Source: Rubrivivax albus
Lineage (GTDB): Bacteria; Pseudomonadota; Gammaproteobacteria; Burkholderiales; Burkholderiaceae_C
DNA: 64,000 nt
Assembly (NCBI RefSeq): GCF_004016515.1
Contig: NZ_SACT01000001.1
Location: 682,001-746,000 of the forward strand
Reading direction: 5' to 3'
The notes beneath the pieces were generated by a model. It searched no databases. It worked only from the letters and a program-made list of their open reading frames with translations, and was not told where the DNA came from. Of the stretch, positions 20,773-29,553 are shown one piece after another. The stretch's first letter is position 1; the number at the start of each line of letters is the position of its first letter. Made by a program: the position numbers and the translations under genes.

Positions 20773-21524
20773 GCCGTGGCCTCACGGGTGGCTGGCAGGA
20801 CCGCCTGCGTCCAGGCCGCGCCGCGTTCGCGTTCCAGGATGATGGTGCGCACGCGGGCCAGCACCACGGCGAAGGCGTAGGCCCAGAAGGCCAGCGCCAT
20901 GATCAGCATGGCCTCGAGCATCACGTCGGCCATCGTCGAGCCCTTCAGCGGCCGCACCGAGGCGCCCTGGTGCAGCGTGTTCCACCACTTCACCGAGAAG
21001 TAGATGATGGGCACGTTGACGGCGCCGACGATGGCCACCAGGGCGGATGCCCGGTCGGCCCGCCGCTCGTCCTCGATGGCGCCGCGCAGCGCCATGAAGC
21101 CGATGTACATGAACAGCAGGATCAGCGTGGAGGTGAGCCGCGCGTCCCACACCCACCAAGTGCCCCAGGTGGGCTTGCCCCAGAGCGCGCCGGTCCACAG
21201 GCTCAGGAAGGCCATCAGCGCGCCTGTGGGCGCGATGGCCTGGGCCAGCATCGCGGCCAGCCGGGCATTGAAGATCAGGCCCACCGCGGCCCAGAAGGCC
21301 ATGGCCAGGTAGAGCACCATCGCCATCCACGAGGCCGGCACGTGGATGAAGATGATGCGGTAGCTCTCGCCCTGCTGGAAGTCGGTGGGCGCCACCAGCA
21401 GGCCCATCCACAACCCATAGGCCGCCAGCGCGACGGCGGCCGCGGCACACCACGGCACCAGCTTGCCCGCCAGCCCGTAGAAGCGCTGCGGCGCCGCGAA
21501 ATAGAACCAGTTGATGCGTGACAT
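20769..21524 (-). CDS. ccmC: Haem exporter/haem handling protein CcmC
   Basis: Loads haem onto CcmE. The 251 residues form six membrane helices with the WWD motif [13 protein letters not shown] at about 118-131 and flanking conserved His residues (HVPASWMAM). The ATG at 21524 gives the usual length and N-terminus ([16 protein letters not shown]); a TTG 45 bases upstream would extend it but is not favoured. It begins 37 bases after ccmB, the longest gap inside the ccm operon. Confidence 0.95.
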   Translation of the reverse strand: MSRINWFYFAAPQRFYGLAGKLVPWCAAAAVALAAYGLWMGLLVAPTDFQQGESYRIIFIHVPASWMAMVLYLAMAFWAAVGLIFNARLAAMLAQAIAPTGALMAFLSLWTGALWGKPTWGTWWVWDARLTSTLILLFMYIGFMALRGAIEDERRADRASALVAIVGAVNVPIIYFSVKWWNTLHQGASVRPLKGSTMADVMLEAMLIMALAFWAYAFAVVLARVRTIILERERGAAWTQAVLPATREATA

Positions 21525-21561
21525 GGCCGATCGCGGATTGTGCCCGATGGGAGTCCCTATA

Positions 21562-22245
21562 TCAGTCAAGGCTTATGCGCAGTGCGGCTGCCACGGCCAG
21601 CGGCGCGCCGAAGGCGGCGGCGGCCAGCATCGCGCCCAGCAGCGACAGGTGCGCGCCGGCGCCCAGACCGCTGCCGGCGGCCTCCACGGCCCCGGCACCG
21701 AAGATCAGCACCGGCGTCACCAGCGGCAGCACCAGCAGCGACAGCAGCACCGCCGCACCGCGCACGCCCACCGTCAGTGCGCTGCCGATGGCGCCGATCA
21801 GGCTGAGCACCGGCGTGCCGATCAGCAGCGACAGCATCAGCACGCCGATCTGTTCACCGGGCAGCCCGTACTGCACGGCCAGCACCGGCGACACGATGAC
21901 CAGCAGCAGCCCCGACAGCAGCCAGTGCGCCGCCACCTTGGCCAGCACCAGCAGCGCCAGCGGCGTGGTCGACAGCAGCAGCTGTTCCAGCGTGCCGTCC
22001 ACCGCGTCGTCGGCGAACATCCTCGGCATGCCCAGCATGGCCGCCAGCAGTGCCGCCACCCAGACCACGCCCGGCCCCATGCGCTGAAGCAGCTGCGGCT
22101 CGGGCCCGATGGCCAGCGGGAACAGGCTGGTGACGATGACGAAGAAGACCGCCGCGCCCAGCACGTCGGCCTTGCGGCGCTGGGCCAGCGTCAGGTCGCG
22201 CAGGAACAGCGTGCGCAGCGTGGCGACGTGGCTGGCGGCGTTCAT
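21562..22245 (-). CDS. ccmB: Haem ABC exporter membrane subunit CcmB
   Basis: Membrane subunit of the CcmAB ATPase that drives release of haem-loaded CcmE. The 227 residues have about six membrane helices and the conserved FFVIVTSLFPLAIGPEP region near 35-51. It overlaps ccmA by ATGA. The frame stays open upstream, but the ATG at 22245 fits both overlap and family length. Confidence 0.95.
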   Translation of the reverse strand: MNAASHVATLRTLFLRDLTLAQRRKADVLGAAVFFVIVTSLFPLAIGPEPQLLQRMGPGVVWVAALLAAMLGMPRMFADDAVDGTLEQLLLSTTPLALLVLAKVAAHWLLSGLLLVIVSPVLAVQYGLPGEQIGVLMLSLLIGTPVLSLIGAIGSALTVGVRGAAVLLSLLVLPLVTPVLIFGAGAVEAAGSGLGAGAHLSLLGAMLAAAAFGAPLAVAAALRISLD

Positions 22246-22892
22246 GCGCTCGCCGGCACCGGTTCGCCCAGCGACACCGTCAACGGGTCGGCCAGGCCGT
22301 CCAGCGGGATCGCCTGGTGGCTGGTCAGCACCACGATGCCGCCGCGCGTGAGGTGGGTGCGCACCAGGCCGGCCAGCCAGTCTGCCGCAGCCACGTCCAG
22401 CGCATTGAAGGGTTCGTCCAGCACCCACAGCGTGCGCAGTGCCGCCGCCTGCGGCAGTGCCAGACGGGCCAGCACCACGCGCCGCCGCTGCCCGGCCGAC
22501 AGCACGCGTGCTGGCAGGCGCTCGCGGCCTTTCAGCCCGGCGGCGGCCAGCGCTGCCGCGGCTGCGGCCGGCGATGGGTCGTCGCCGCCGAGCACGGCCA
22601 TGGCACGCAGGTTCTCGGCCGCGGTGAGGTCGTCCTTCAGCGCCGCGGCGTGGCCCACCCAAGCCAGTTCGCGGTGGAACAGCTCGCGCGCGGCGCGCAG
22701 CGGCTGCCCGCGCCAGCGCACGGTGCCGGCCGTCGGCGTGCCCAGGCCCACGAGCATGCGCAGCAGCGTGGTCTTGCCGGCCCCGTTGGGCCCGGCCACG
22801 CGCACCAGGCGGCCGGCCTCGGCCTGGAAACCCAGCCCGGAGAACAGCACGCGGCGGCCGCGGCGGGCCTCGAGATCCTGGATTTCCAGCAC
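22242..22892 (-). CDS. ccmA: Haem ABC exporter ATP-binding subunit CcmA
   Basis: ATPase of the CcmAB complex, 216 residues. Walker A GPNGAGKTT is near 34-42, the signature motif appears as LSAGQRRRV, and Walker B as LWVLDEPFNALD. It opens the ccmABCDEFGHI operon. The start is a GTG at 22892 with no ribosome-binding site; TAGAGT ends 7 bases before it, suggesting a leaderless mRNA. Only 23 bases separate it from the divergent acyl-CoA ligase gene. Confidence 0.95.
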   Translation of the reverse strand: MLEIQDLEARRGRRVLFSGLGFQAEAGRLVRVAGPNGAGKTTLLRMLVGLGTPTAGTVRWRGQPLRAARELFHRELAWVGHAAALKDDLTAAENLRAMAVLGGDDPSPAAAAAALAAAGLKGRERLPARVLSAGQRRRVVLARLALPQAAALRTLWVLDEPFNALDVAAADWLAGLVRTHLTRGGIVVLTSHQAIPLDGLADPLTVSLGEPVPASA

Positions 22893-22899
22893 GGCGGGG

Positions 22900-22909
22900 A
22901 CTCTACACT
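22900..22909. promoter_or_regulatory. Overlapping back-to-back -10 elements of ccmA and the divergent ligase
   Basis: On the plus strand TACACT (22904-22909) ends 6 bases before the ATG of 22916. On the minus strand TAGAGT (22905-22900) ends 7 bases before the GTG of 22892. The hexamers share two base pairs in a 23-base intergenic region, so the two polymerases could not bind at once. Neither gene has a Shine-Dalgarno sequence. Confidence 0.5.
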
Positions 22910-22915
22910 GGGCAC

Positions 22916-24436
22916 ATGGACACGAACTTGACCCTGGTTAAGCTGCTGGCCGCCGCCGATCCGGCCGCGCCGGCCCTGGCAGCGCCTGGCCGCATGGCCC
23001 TGACGCACGCTGGTCTGCGCACGCAGATCGACACCACGCTGGCCTGGCTGAATGCGCGCGGCATCGGTCGCAATGACCGCGTGGCCATCGTGCTGCCCAA
23101 CGGCCCGGAGATGGCCAGCAGCTTCCTCGCCTGTGCCGCCGGCGTGACCAGCGCGCCGCTGAACCCGGCCTACCGCGCCGAGGAGTTCGAGTTCTACCTG
23201 AGCGACCTGCGCGCCAAGGCGCTGATCGTCGAGGCCGGCAGCACCAGCCCGGCGGTGGACGTGGCGCGCCGGCTCGGCGTGGCGCTGATCACGCTGACAC
23301 CGGGCGACGCGGCCGGGCAGTTCACGCTGCAGTCCGACGCGCTTCCGATGCAGACCGTGGCGGAAGGCGGCCCGGCCCAGCCCGACGACGTCTCGATGCT
23401 GCTGCACACCTCCGGCACCACGTCGCGGCCAAAGATCGTGCCGCTGTCGCAGCGCAATCTGGCGGCCTCGGCGGTGCACATCCGCGACACGCTGCGCTTC
23501 ACCGCGGCCGACTGCGGGCTGAACATCATGCCGCTGTTCCACATCCACGGCCTGATCGCCGGCGTGCTGGCGCCGCTGGCGGCGGGCTCGCAGGTGTTCT
23601 GCACGCCGGGCTTCAACGCGCTGAAGTTCTTCGGCTGGATGGACGAGGCCAGGCCCACCTGGTACACGGCCGTGCCGACGATGCATCAGGCGATCCTTGG
23701 CCGGGCATCGAAGAACCTGGACGTGATCCGCCGCCATCCGCTGCGTTTCCTGCGTTCGTCCAGTTCCTCCATCCCGCCGCAGGTGATCCGCGAACTCGAG
23801 GAAGTCTTCGGTGCGCCGCTGATCGAGGCCTACGGCATGACGGAGGCCACCCACCAGATGGCCAGCAACCCGCTGCCGCCGGCGGTGCGCAAGCCCGGCA
23901 GCGTGGGCCTGGCCGCGGGGCCGGAGATCGCGATCATGGGCGAGGGCGGGGCGCTGCTGGCGCGCGGCGAGGTCGGCGAGATCGTGATCCGCGGGCCGAA
24001 CGTGACGCGCGGCTACGAGGCCAACGACAAGGCCAACGCCGAGGCGTTCACCGACGGATGGTTCCGCACAGGCGACCAGGGCGTGCTGGACGCCGACGGC
24101 TACCTGAGCCTGACCGGGCGCCTGAAGGAGATCATCAACCGCGGTGGCGAGAAGATCAGCCCGCGCGAGGTCGACGAGATCCTGATGGACCATGCCGCCG
24201 TGGCGCAGGTCGTGTGTTTTGCGCTGCCGCACCCCAAGCTGGGGGAGGAGGTCGCAGCCGTGGTCGTGCTCAAGGAGGGCGCGGCCGTGACCGAGCGCGA
24301 ACTGCAGACCTTCGTCGCCGGCCGTGCGGCCGACTTCAAGGTGCCGGCCAAGATCCTGTTCATGGACGAGATCCCCAAGGGCGCCACCGGCAAGCTGCAG
24401 CGCATCGGGCTGGCGCAGAAGCTGGGGTTGGCGTGA
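22916..24436 (+). CDS. AMP-forming acyl-CoA synthetase, oxalate-CoA ligase-like
   Basis: Adenylate-forming CoA ligase of 506 residues. The AMP motif LLHTSGTTSRPK is at about 162-173, YGMTEATHQM near 305, the hinge region GRLKEIINRGGEK near 401, and the catalytic Lys in PKGATGKLQR near 493. The sequence around TWYTAVPTMHQ and YGMTEATH closely recalls the AAE3/Pcs60 oxalyl-CoA synthetase group, so oxalate is the best substrate guess; another short or medium acid is possible. The Gly usual after PK in the AMP loop is Ile here. The stop overlaps the next gene (GTGA), forming a three-gene unit. Confidence 0.82.
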   Translation: MDTNLTLVKLLAAADPAAPALAAPGRMALTHAGLRTQIDTTLAWLNARGIGRNDRVAIVLPNGPEMASSFLACAAGVTSAPLNPAYRAEEFEFYLSDLRAKALIVEAGSTSPAVDVARRLGVALITLTPGDAAGQFTLQSDALPMQTVAEGGPAQPDDVSMLLHTSGTTSRPKIVPLSQRNLAASAVHIRDTLRFTAADCGLNIMPLFHIHGLIAGVLAPLAAGSQVFCTPGFNALKFFGWMDEARPTWYTAVPTMHQAILGRASKNLDVIRRHPLRFLRSSSSSIPPQVIRELEEVFGAPLIEAYGMTEATHQMASNPLPPAVRKPGSVGLAAGPEIAIMGEGGALLARGEVGEIVIRGPNVTRGYEANDKANAEAFTDGWFRTGDQGVLDADGYLSLTGRLKEIINRGGEKISPREVDEILMDHAAVAQVVCFALPHPKLGEEVAAVVVLKEGAAVTERELQTFVAGRAADFKVPAKILFMDEIPKGATGKLQRIGLAQKLGLA

Positions 24437-25449
24437 AGTTCGCGGTCGTTGGCGCCGGTGCCATCGGCGGCTACCTGGGCGCGCGGCTCGCGCTGGCCGG
24501 CCACGAGGTGGCCTTCCTCGCCCGCGGCCGCAATCTCGAGGCGATCAACGCCCGCGGCTTCCGCCTGATCGAGGAGGACGGCAGCGAACGCCACGCGTCC
24601 AGCGTGCGCGCCGTGGCGGCGCTGGCCGACGCCGGGCCTGCCGATGCGGTGCTCCTCACCGTCAAGGCCCACCAGGTGGCGGACCTGCTGCCCGGTCTGA
24701 AGGACGGCCTGGGCCCGCAGACCCTGCTGGTGACGATGGTCAACGGCGTGCCCTGGTGGTACTTCCAGCGCCTGGACGGCCCCTGGCAGGGCCGCGTGGT
24801 CGAGAGCGTGGACCCAGGTGGCCGGCTCGCCACGGCCTTCGATCCGGGCTGCCTGGTCGGCAGCGTGGTTTACCCGGCATCGGAACTGGTCGAACCCGGC
24901 GTGGTGCGTGTGATCGAGGGGAACCGCTTCTCGCTGGGTGAACTGGACGGCAGCCGCAGCGCGCGCGTGGAGGCGCTGTCGCAGGCGTTGATGAGCGCCG
25001 GCTTCAAGGCGCCGGTCAGCCGCGACATCCGTGGCGAGCTGTGGGTCAAGCTCTGGGGCAACCTCAGCTTCAACCCGATCAGTGCGCTGACGCATGCCAC
25101 GCTGGAAGACATCTGCCGCTTCGCGCCCACGCGCGAGCTGGCGCGCCGCATGATGGCCGAAGGTCAGGCCGTGGCCGAGGCGCTGGGCGTGCGCTTTCGC
25201 ATCACGCTGGAGCAGCGCCTGTCGGGCGCCGAAGCGGTCGGGGCGCACAAGACCTCGATGCTGCAGGACGTGGAGGCCGGCCGTGGCCTGGAGCTGGCGG
25301 CGCTGGTGGGCGCGGTGATCGAGCTCGGCCAGGTGGCCGGCGTGCCGACGCCGACCATCGAGGCCGTGCATGCCGCCACCGCGCTGCTGGCGCAGACGCT
25401 GGCGAACGCCGGGCCCGGGCCGGCCCGCCTGCGGCCGGAGCCGCTGTGA
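24433..25449 (+). CDS. Ketopantoate reductase family protein (PanE/ApbA)
   Basis: NADPH-dependent reductase of 338 residues. The nucleotide-binding motif GAGAIGGYLGARL is at about 7-19, the catalytic Lys region VKAHQ follows near residue 75, and a C-terminal helical domain holds KLWGNLSFNP, typical of 2-dehydropantoate 2-reductases. The start is a GTG at 24433 inside the ligase stop codon. It may make pantoate for CoA, which would fit a CoA ligase neighbour, or reduce another 2-oxoacid; many Burkholderiales have several paralogues. Confidence 0.82.
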   Translation: MKFAVVGAGAIGGYLGARLALAGHEVAFLARGRNLEAINARGFRLIEEDGSERHASSVRAVAALADAGPADAVLLTVKAHQVADLLPGLKDGLGPQTLLVTMVNGVPWWYFQRLDGPWQGRVVESVDPGGRLATAFDPGCLVGSVVYPASELVEPGVVRVIEGNRFSLGELDGSRSARVEALSQALMSAGFKAPVSRDIRGELWVKLWGNLSFNPISALTHATLEDICRFAPTRELARRMMAEGQAVAEALGVRFRITLEQRLSGAEAVGAHKTSMLQDVEAGRGLELAALVGAVIELGQVAGVPTPTIEAVHAATALLAQTLANAGPGPARLRPEPL

Positions 25450-25937
25450 GGCTTGCAGGCCTGGTCGGCCTGGCGTGGGCGGCGCTGCTGGTGGCAGCGC
25501 CCGAACCTGCCGCGGCCATCGACCTGCACGCCTACTGGGACGACCGCTGCCAGTCCTGCCACGGCGACGCCGGCCCGTTCGCGCGGCGCACGCTGGTGCT
25601 GCGCGACGGGCGGCTGGTGGGCCGCCACCACGTCGACGACCTGGCCACCTTCCTGCGCTCGCACGTTCTGGCCGACGACCTGGTGACGCCGGTGACCGCG
25701 ATGCTCGCGGCCCAGGTGGCGACGCCGCCGCGCTACGCCGAGCATTGCCGCAGCTGCCATGGGGCCGCCGCCGCTTTCGTGCGCGGGTCGCTGGTGGACC
25801 GGGATGGCGTCCTCGTGGCCCGCGCCAGTGGCCGACCCGTGGCCGACGTGCTGACCCGGCACGGTGGCCTGGCGCCGGCCGACCAGGCCGTCGTCGTGCA
25901 GACCCTGGCCCGGGTGCGCCGCGAGGTCGGCGGGTGA
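25446..25937 (+). CDS. Periplasmic diheme cytochrome c
   Basis: A 163-residue protein with a signal peptide (about 1-24, ending PAAA) and two CXXCH haem sites, CQSCH at 35-39 and CRSCH at 101-105, in two similar halves: each has CH, then RxxLVxRDGxLVxR. So it is an internal duplication of a short haem domain, expected to carry electrons in the periplasm after maturation by the Ccm system encoded next door. The start is a GTG overlapping the previous stop (GTGA). The electron partner is unknown. Confidence 0.82.
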   Translation: MRLAGLVGLAWAALLVAAPEPAAAIDLHAYWDDRCQSCHGDAGPFARRTLVLRDGRLVGRHHVDDLATFLRSHVLADDLVTPVTAMLAAQVATPPRYAEHCRSCHGAAAAFVRGSLVDRDGVLVARASGRPVADVLTRHGGLAPADQAVVVQTLARVRREVGG

Positions 25938-25962
25938 GCCGCCCCTCCCAGTCGTCCTGCGC

Positions 25963-27207
25963 ATGAATGCACCGCCGCACGTGGCCGTCGTCGGCGGCGG
26001 CCCGGCCGGCCTGATGGCGGCCGAGACCCTGGCCGCGGCCGGCCTGCCCGTCGACGTCTTCGACGCCATGCCGTCGGTGGGCCGCAAGTTCCTGCTCGCC
26101 GGTCGTGGCGGGCTGAACCTGACGCACAGCGAGCCCGACGCGGTGTTCCGCACCCGCTACGGCGCGGCCGAGGCCGCACTGCGCCCGGCGCTGGACGGCT
26201 TCGACGCCGACGCCCTGCGCACCTGGGCCGCCGGCCTCGGCATCGACACCTTCGTCGGCACGAGCGGCCGCGTCTTTCCCACCGACATGAAGGCGGCGCC
26301 GCTGCTGCGCGCGTGGCTGCACCGGCTGCGTGGTGCAGGCGTGCGTTTCCACGCCCGCCACCGCTGGACGGGCTGGACCAACGACGGCGCGCTGCGCTTC
26401 GCCACGCCGGCGGGCGAACTGGTGCATCGTGCCCGCGCCACCGTGCTCGCGCTCGGCGGCGGCAGCTGGGCCCGCCTGGGCAGCGACGGCGCCTGGGTGC
26501 CGCGGCTGCAGGCGGCGGGCGTGCCGGTGGCACCGCTGCGGCCCAGCAATTGCGGGTTCGACCTCGCCCGGCCCTGGAGCCCCTTCCTGCGCCAGCGCTA
26601 TGCCGGCCAGCCGGTCAAGCCGGTGGCGATGACCTTCGACGGCCGGCGCCAGCAGGGCGAGTTCGTGCTCACCGACACTGGCGTCGAAGGTAGCCTGGTC
26701 TACGCCTTCAGCGCCGTGTTGCGCGAGGCCATCGTACGCGACGGCCAGGCCGTGCCGACGCTGGACCTGCTGCCCGACCACGACGCCGAACGCGTGCGAG
26801 CGGAACTGCGGCGCCCCCGCGGCACGCGCAGCCTGGCCACGCACCTGAAGAGCCGCCTGGGCCTCGGTGGGTTGAAGCTGGCGCTGCTGCACGAGGTGCT
26901 GGGGGCTGACGGCGTGGCCGACCCCGTGCGCGCCGCCAAGGCCCTCAAGGCCTTGCCGTTGGTGCTGTCGGCGCCGCGGCCGCTGGACGAGGCCATCAGC
27001 ACCGCCGGTGGCGTGGACTTCGCTGGCCTGGACGAGCACCTGATGCTGCGTGCGTGCCCCGGGGTGTTCTGCGCCGGCGAGATGTTGGACTGGGAGGCCC
27101 CGACCGGGGGTTACCTGCTGACGGCGAGCATGGCCACCGGGCGGCAGGCCGGGCTCGGCGCCGCAGCTTGGCTGCGAGGCGCCACGCCGCCACCTCAGCG
27201 CGGATAG
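25963..27207 (+). CDS. FAD-dependent oxidoreductase, HI0933/BaiN-like flavoprotein
   Basis: A 414-residue flavoprotein. The FAD Rossmann motif GGGPAG is at 11-16, GRKFLLAGRGGLNLTHSE near 40-57 is the family signature, and GGVDFAGLDEHLML with GVFCAGEMLDWEAPTGGY near the C-terminus is the second FAD site. It resembles the TIGR03862 (PP4765) subgroup. The substrate is unknown; relatives reduce diverse alkenes or quinones. Its 3' end overlaps the convergent lipoprotein gene by 13 bases. It starts 25 bases after the cytochrome gene and may share its transcript. Confidence 0.85.
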   Translation: MNAPPHVAVVGGGPAGLMAAETLAAAGLPVDVFDAMPSVGRKFLLAGRGGLNLTHSEPDAVFRTRYGAAEAALRPALDGFDADALRTWAAGLGIDTFVGTSGRVFPTDMKAAPLLRAWLHRLRGAGVRFHARHRWTGWTNDGALRFATPAGELVHRARATVLALGGGSWARLGSDGAWVPRLQAAGVPVAPLRPSNCGFDLARPWSPFLRQRYAGQPVKPVAMTFDGRRQQGEFVLTDTGVEGSLVYAFSAVLREAIVRDGQAVPTLDLLPDHDAERVRAELRRPRGTRSLATHLKSRLGLGGLKLALLHEVLGADGVADPVRAAKALKALPLVLSAPRPLDEAISTAGGVDFAGLDEHLMLRACPGVFCAGEMLDWEAPTGGYLLTASMATGRQAGLGAAAWLRGATPPPQRG

Positions 27208-28511
27208 ACCCGGGTATCCAGCGGGCGCGGCGTGTAGGCCGTGTCGAAGGCGCAGTTGCCCCACCGGGATTTCCCGGCTTCACAGCGCATCGACACGGTC
27301 TGAGGCGTCGGCTTCTCGCCGCGCGTCACCCAGGCCAGCAGGGCGTCGAACAGCGGCGGGTAGGTCGCATCGCCCAGGTAGCTGTGCTGGTCGCTGCGCA
27401 CGAAGGTCTGCACCAGGTTCGCGCCGCGGCCGGCCTTCTCCATCGTCTGGCGGAAGAAGTGGTCCATCTCGATGAAGGCCGTGGGGTCGTCGATGCCGTG
27501 CACGGTGAGCACCGGCACGCGGATGTCGCCGGTGGGGTCGGTGTCGGCGGCGAATCGTGCCTGCGCCTTCGGGTTGGCGGCGTAGCGCAGCACGGCAGCG
27601 TTCAGCGCCACGTCGTCGGGCGAACCGACGTAGCGCACGCGCTGGTTGTCGAAGGGGTTGCCGCCGCCGGTGCGGTGCAGCGCAATGTCCTGGAAGTGCC
27701 ACGTGGCCCAGTTCAGGTGGCCGATGACGGAGCGCTCGGGAATGCGGATCACGTCGACGATCGTCTTGAGCTTCGTCGCCTGCTCCGGTGCGCGCTGCGC
27801 TGCCGGCTTGCGCACCCCCAGGCACGCGTCCACGCGCGCAGCGAGCTCGGGCCGGGTCAGCTTGCTGTCGGCGGGCAGGCCCATCCACAGCGGATAGGCC
27901 GGCTCGTCGGCCTTCGGGTGGTTGCCGCACAGGTGCTGGTAGACCACGCGCAGGTCGAGCCGGAAGTCGTAGCTGCGGCTGCCGCCGGCCAGCACGCCGC
28001 TGCTGAGCAGCACGCCGTCCCACGACGCCGGGTACATCTCCGCCGCCTTGGCGGCCACGCCGGCGCCCCAGCTCTGGCCATGCAGCAGCGTGTGCTTCGG
28101 TTTCGCCACGTGCTGCACGAACATGCGCCGCACACGTTCGGTGTCCTCGGCGGCGTCGCGCACTGCCACGCCGCCCTGGCGGAACACCGACGCCGCCCAG
28201 GCATGGCCGGCCTTCACGGTGATGGCCCAGCGCGCGGCATCGTCATCGGCGCGCTTGGGCGTGGGCGTGCCGAGCACCGGGCCGCCGTGCGCGTGCACGA
28301 CAAGCACGCCGCTCCACTGGGCCGGCTTGATCAGCAGCACGTGCGCGCCCACCGAATCCGTGCCGCGCCAGCAGCTGGCGCCTTCGGGCACGCCCTTGGG
28401 GCAGGCGGTGGTCGCGGGCGCCGGCTCGGCGGGCGGCTCAGGGGTGGTCTGGCAGGCCACCAGCGTGATGGCGCTGGTCAGCAGCACCAGGGTGCTCCAA
28501 GGGGCTCGCAT
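27195..28511 (-). CDS. Secreted lipoprotein of the alpha/beta-hydrolase fold
   Basis: A 438-residue protein with a lipoprotein signal peptide (lipobox LVAC, Cys20) and a Pro-rich linker, so it is probably anchored in the outer or inner membrane facing the periplasm. The nucleophile elbow HGQSWGAG has Ser147; GIDDPTAFIEMDHF may hold the acid, and DQHSYLGD near the C-terminus the His. Extra Cys pairs suggest disulfides. Substrate unknown, possibly an ester or peptide. It has a GGAGACC ribosome-binding site and is divergent from a LysR gene that may control it. Confidence 0.8.
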   Translation of the reverse strand: MRAPWSTLVLLTSAITLVACQTTPEPPAEPAPATTACPKGVPEGASCWRGTDSVGAHVLLIKPAQWSGVLVVHAHGGPVLGTPTPKRADDDAARWAITVKAGHAWAASVFRQGGVAVRDAAEDTERVRRMFVQHVAKPKHTLLHGQSWGAGVAAKAAEMYPASWDGVLLSSGVLAGGSRSYDFRLDLRVVYQHLCGNHPKADEPAYPLWMGLPADSKLTRPELAARVDACLGVRKPAAQRAPEQATKLKTIVDVIRIPERSVIGHLNWATWHFQDIALHRTGGGNPFDNQRVRYVGSPDDVALNAAVLRYAANPKAQARFAADTDPTGDIRVPVLTVHGIDDPTAFIEMDHFFRQTMEKAGRGANLVQTFVRSDQHSYLGDATYPPLFDALLAWVTRGEKPTPQTVSMRCEAGKSRWGNCAFDTAYTPRPLDTRVYPR

Positions 28512-28573
28512 CGAAGGTCTCCGGACGTGTTCTGGAAGCGCGATGCTCGCGGTGCGATTCATCAACGTCAAAT

Positions 28574-28590
28574 AGATGTCTTGCTCATCT
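28574..28590. promoter_or_regulatory. Inverted repeat in the hydrolase-lysR intergenic region
   Basis: AGATG (28574-28578), 7 bases, CATCT (28586-28590), set in AT-rich DNA that is rare in this window. It lies 17 bases before the lysR ATG and 63 bases before the divergent hydrolase. A LysR-type operator is the likely role. Confidence 0.4.
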
Positions 28591-28606
28591 GGTATATGGT
28601 CTGCAT

Positions 28607-29524
28607 ATGTCAAGCGCCACCCTCGACCTTCGCCCGCTGCGTTACTTCCTGGCCGTGGCCGACGCCGGCCAGATGACGCTGGCTGCGGCCCAGCTGGGCA
28701 TCCAGCAGCCCCCGCTGAGCCAGCAGATCCAGGCGCTGGAGCGGCAGCTCGGGCTGCGCCTGTTCGAGCGCCATCCGAAAGGGGTGCGGCTGACCGACGC
28801 CGGCCGCGCGCTGGCCGACGATGCACGCCTCCTCGTCGACGACGCCGATGCGCTGCTCGCGCGCATGCAGGCCCTGGCCCGTGGTGACCAGGGTCAGCTG
28901 CGACTGGCCTTCACGAGTTCGGCGGCAGCTCATGCCTTCACGCCGGAGACGCTGCGCGAGAGCCGGCATCGGTTGCCTGGCGTGGCGCTCACCATCGTCG
29001 GCGAGCGCAACGCGGCCGAGGTCTCGGACGACCTGCTCGCCGGCCGGCTGCATGCCGGCTTCCTGCGCGAACCGGTGGTCGCCAGCGAGCGGCTGGCGTC
29101 GCTGACGCTGCTCAGCGAGCCCATGGTGGTGGCGGTGCCGCGGGACCACGCGCTCGCCGCTCGGCGCCGGCTGGCGCTGGCGGACTTCGACGGCGAGCCG
29201 ATGATCCTGGTGCGCCGGCCCGGTGGGCAGGGCTTGTACGGCAAGCTGCTGGCGCGCTGCGCGCAGGACGGCGTGGTGCCGGCCGTGGTGGCCGAGGTGG
29301 AGCGCATGATGAGCGGCCTGAACCTGGTGGCCGCGGGCGTGGGCCTGTGCGTGGTGCCGGCGTCGATGCAGGGCGCGCACGCGCAGGCCATCGTCTACCG
29401 GCCACTGGTGCGCGCGGTGGGCCTGGAGGCGCCGCTGACCCTGGTCTGGCGCGCCGACCGTTGCCACGGAGCGCTGTTGCGCTTCGTCGATCTCGTGCGC
29501 GAGCTGGCCGCCGAGCGCCGCTGA
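28607..29524 (+). CDS. LysR-family transcriptional regulator
   Basis: A 305-residue LysR protein, helix-turn-helix at about 10-65 (AAAQLGIQQPPLSQQIQALE), with the PPLSQQI form seen in the BenM/CatM/CynR-like subgroup, then an effector domain. It is divergent from the lipoprotein hydrolase gene, its probable target. The start has no Shine-Dalgarno sequence; TATGGT ends 6 bases upstream, suggesting a leaderless message. The ligand is unknown, an aromatic or organic acid being common in this subgroup. Confidence 0.85.
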   Translation: MSSATLDLRPLRYFLAVADAGQMTLAAAQLGIQQPPLSQQIQALERQLGLRLFERHPKGVRLTDAGRALADDARLLVDDADALLARMQALARGDQGQLRLAFTSSAAAHAFTPETLRESRHRLPGVALTIVGERNAAEVSDDLLAGRLHAGFLREPVVASERLASLTLLSEPMVVAVPRDHALAARRRLALADFDGEPMILVRRPGGQGLYGKLLARCAQDGVVPAVVAEVERMMSGLNLVAAGVGLCVVPASMQGAHAQAIVYRPLVRAVGLEAPLTLVWRADRCHGALLRFVDLVRELAAERR

Positions 29525-29553
29525 GCGCCGTTGATCGCTGCCGAGCGCAGCGG

